64,000 bases of DNA from Colocasia esculenta (lineage: Eukaryota > Streptophyta > Magnoliopsida > Alismatales > Araceae): contig CM024766.1 in NCBI GenBank assembly GCA_014218235.1, positions 67,693,207 through 67,757,206 of the forward strand. The letters are read 5' to 3'. The position numbers were made by a program, and so were the translations under genes. This document shows positions 63,024 through 64,000 of this stretch, piece by piece. Under the pieces are notes generated by a model. The model searched no databases. It was not told the DNA's origin and saw nothing but the letters and a program-made list of their open reading frames with translations. Positions within the stretch are counted from its first letter, which is position 1. Each line of letters begins with the position of its first letter.

Positions 63024-64000
63024 AGAGGGGGGCGTCCCAGGCTAGAGGAGGATTTTCTGAAGCTGGAAAACAGAGCAAGGCTCTGAGAAATACTACAAGA
63101 CGGTCTGGAAGAAGGGCCTGCAAGGCAGCCCTAAAGAACATTGTGCAAGACACAATTTTAATTTTCTCAAGTTTTAAGCAAGGTCTATTGGGCTTCCTTA
63201 TTGGGCCACAATTGTTTATTGGGTCGGACTTGTATCTTTTATGCCATGGTTTATAAAATGACCATGATGCTTAATGCTTAATGGGCCTAATACTGGTTAA
63301 TGGGCCGACCTTTGATGTATCTTTACATGTGATGTTTGATGGGCCTATTGGGCTAATTTCACTTGTTTAATCATGCACTATATGAATAATTGCATGCAGT
63401 GTCACGTTTATTTCATACTCTTTACCAATTGATTTCTTAATCAAAATCAACCAATTTTTCGACAAACCTTAATAAAATATTTCATAAACATTGTTGTTTA
63501 ATTTATCATAACTTAAAAATAACAAACAAGTTATGTTTCATGTCATTTTCGATCCACCTTAGGTTAATCCCCCTTTAAATCAAATAAATAAATGAAAATA
63601 TTAATCTAATTCACATAATCATAATTCAAATAAATATATGACGAAAAGAATTAAATAAATGAAATTCAATGATTTAAAATAGACAAAAATGAGAAAATGA
63701 ATTTAAAAATCAATAAAATTGAAATAAATATTAAAAAATCCCAAAAAAATAGTTTGCATGCTTGCAACTTTATTTTCTCTTATGTACAATTCATTTCATT
63801 CAATTGTGAGTCACGCTCTTCTATTTCAAAGGGATTGTCTGATGGTTAATCAAAAGTGTTCAGCTTTTGTGCTGATCTGATTAACACTAACCAAGGTTAG
63901 TGGGGGAGGTCAAACGAACTAAATAGGACCATGTCCATGTAAATAAATAAAAGCCAAATAAATCAATCGCCAAAGATAAATTTTAAAAGATAAAAATTTA
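63024..64000. other. AT-rich end of window with TTGGGC words
   Basis: 63180-63360 has repeated ATTGGGC/ATGGGCC words. From 63400 it is very AT-rich. No gene or RNA supported. Confidence 0.4.

Noticed and set aside
1..64000. tRNA or rRNA genes
   Set aside because: No cloverleaf or rRNA core was seen; tRNA-like words are only the primer-binding sites.

Overview
This window is nuclear DNA of a flowering plant, and about 80% of it is one stack of LTR retrotransposons inserted into one another. The plant origin is shown by Sirevirus-type Ty1/copia elements (two-knuckle gag, integrase, RT, RNase H and, in one copy, a 3' env-like ORF), by Ty3/gypsy chromoviruses of the Tekay/Del type with roughly 3 kb LTRs, and by primer-binding sites complementary to initiator tRNA-Met (TGGTATCAGAGC). 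The species cannot be told from the sequence.

The nesting can be read from the junctions. A1 is a minus-strand Sirevirus (1-4173, continuing at 49977 to about 50216). Its LTR is split by A2, a gag-only plus-strand Sirevirus (4174-49971, target duplication GATAT). The 3' LTR of A2 is split by G1, a plus-strand Tekay gypsy (9575-49565, duplication AGGGG/AGGAG). The 5' LTR of G1 is split by a minus-strand three-LTR, two-body gypsy tandem called B1/B2 (10894-40356, duplication GTCAC/GTTGC). The gag of B1 is split by A3, a minus-strand Sirevirus with an env-like ORF (18574-28726, TGATCATC at both junctions). To the right of A1 is the LTR end and gag of a further gypsy, G3 (ends about 52232), which may be the outermost host.

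Every element body is broken by stop codons, frameshifts or deletions. B2 is the best preserved: it has one reading frame of about 600 codons covering protease, RT and RNase H. Both B copies have two candidate GT-AG introns in gag that restore the expected Gag frame. B1 has lost the RT catalytic box and part of integrase, and its primer-binding site is mutated. A2 keeps PBS, gag, several polypurine blocks and both LTRs, which is a TR-GAG-like design.

The right flank (52233-64000) is a mosaic: a Sirevirus LTR relic ending at 53374; a decayed minus-strand ORF-bearing repeat (53375-55670); two convincing minus-strand exons of a cellular gene (57122-57199 and about 57277-57389) that end in a natural stop; a Cys-rich coding-like segment duplicated 4.2 kb apart; a region with LTR-like promoter, minisatellite and hairpins (58821-61520); and a CCG-rich leader-like block followed by a TATA box (62480-63023). 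I found no tRNA, rRNA or CRISPR.
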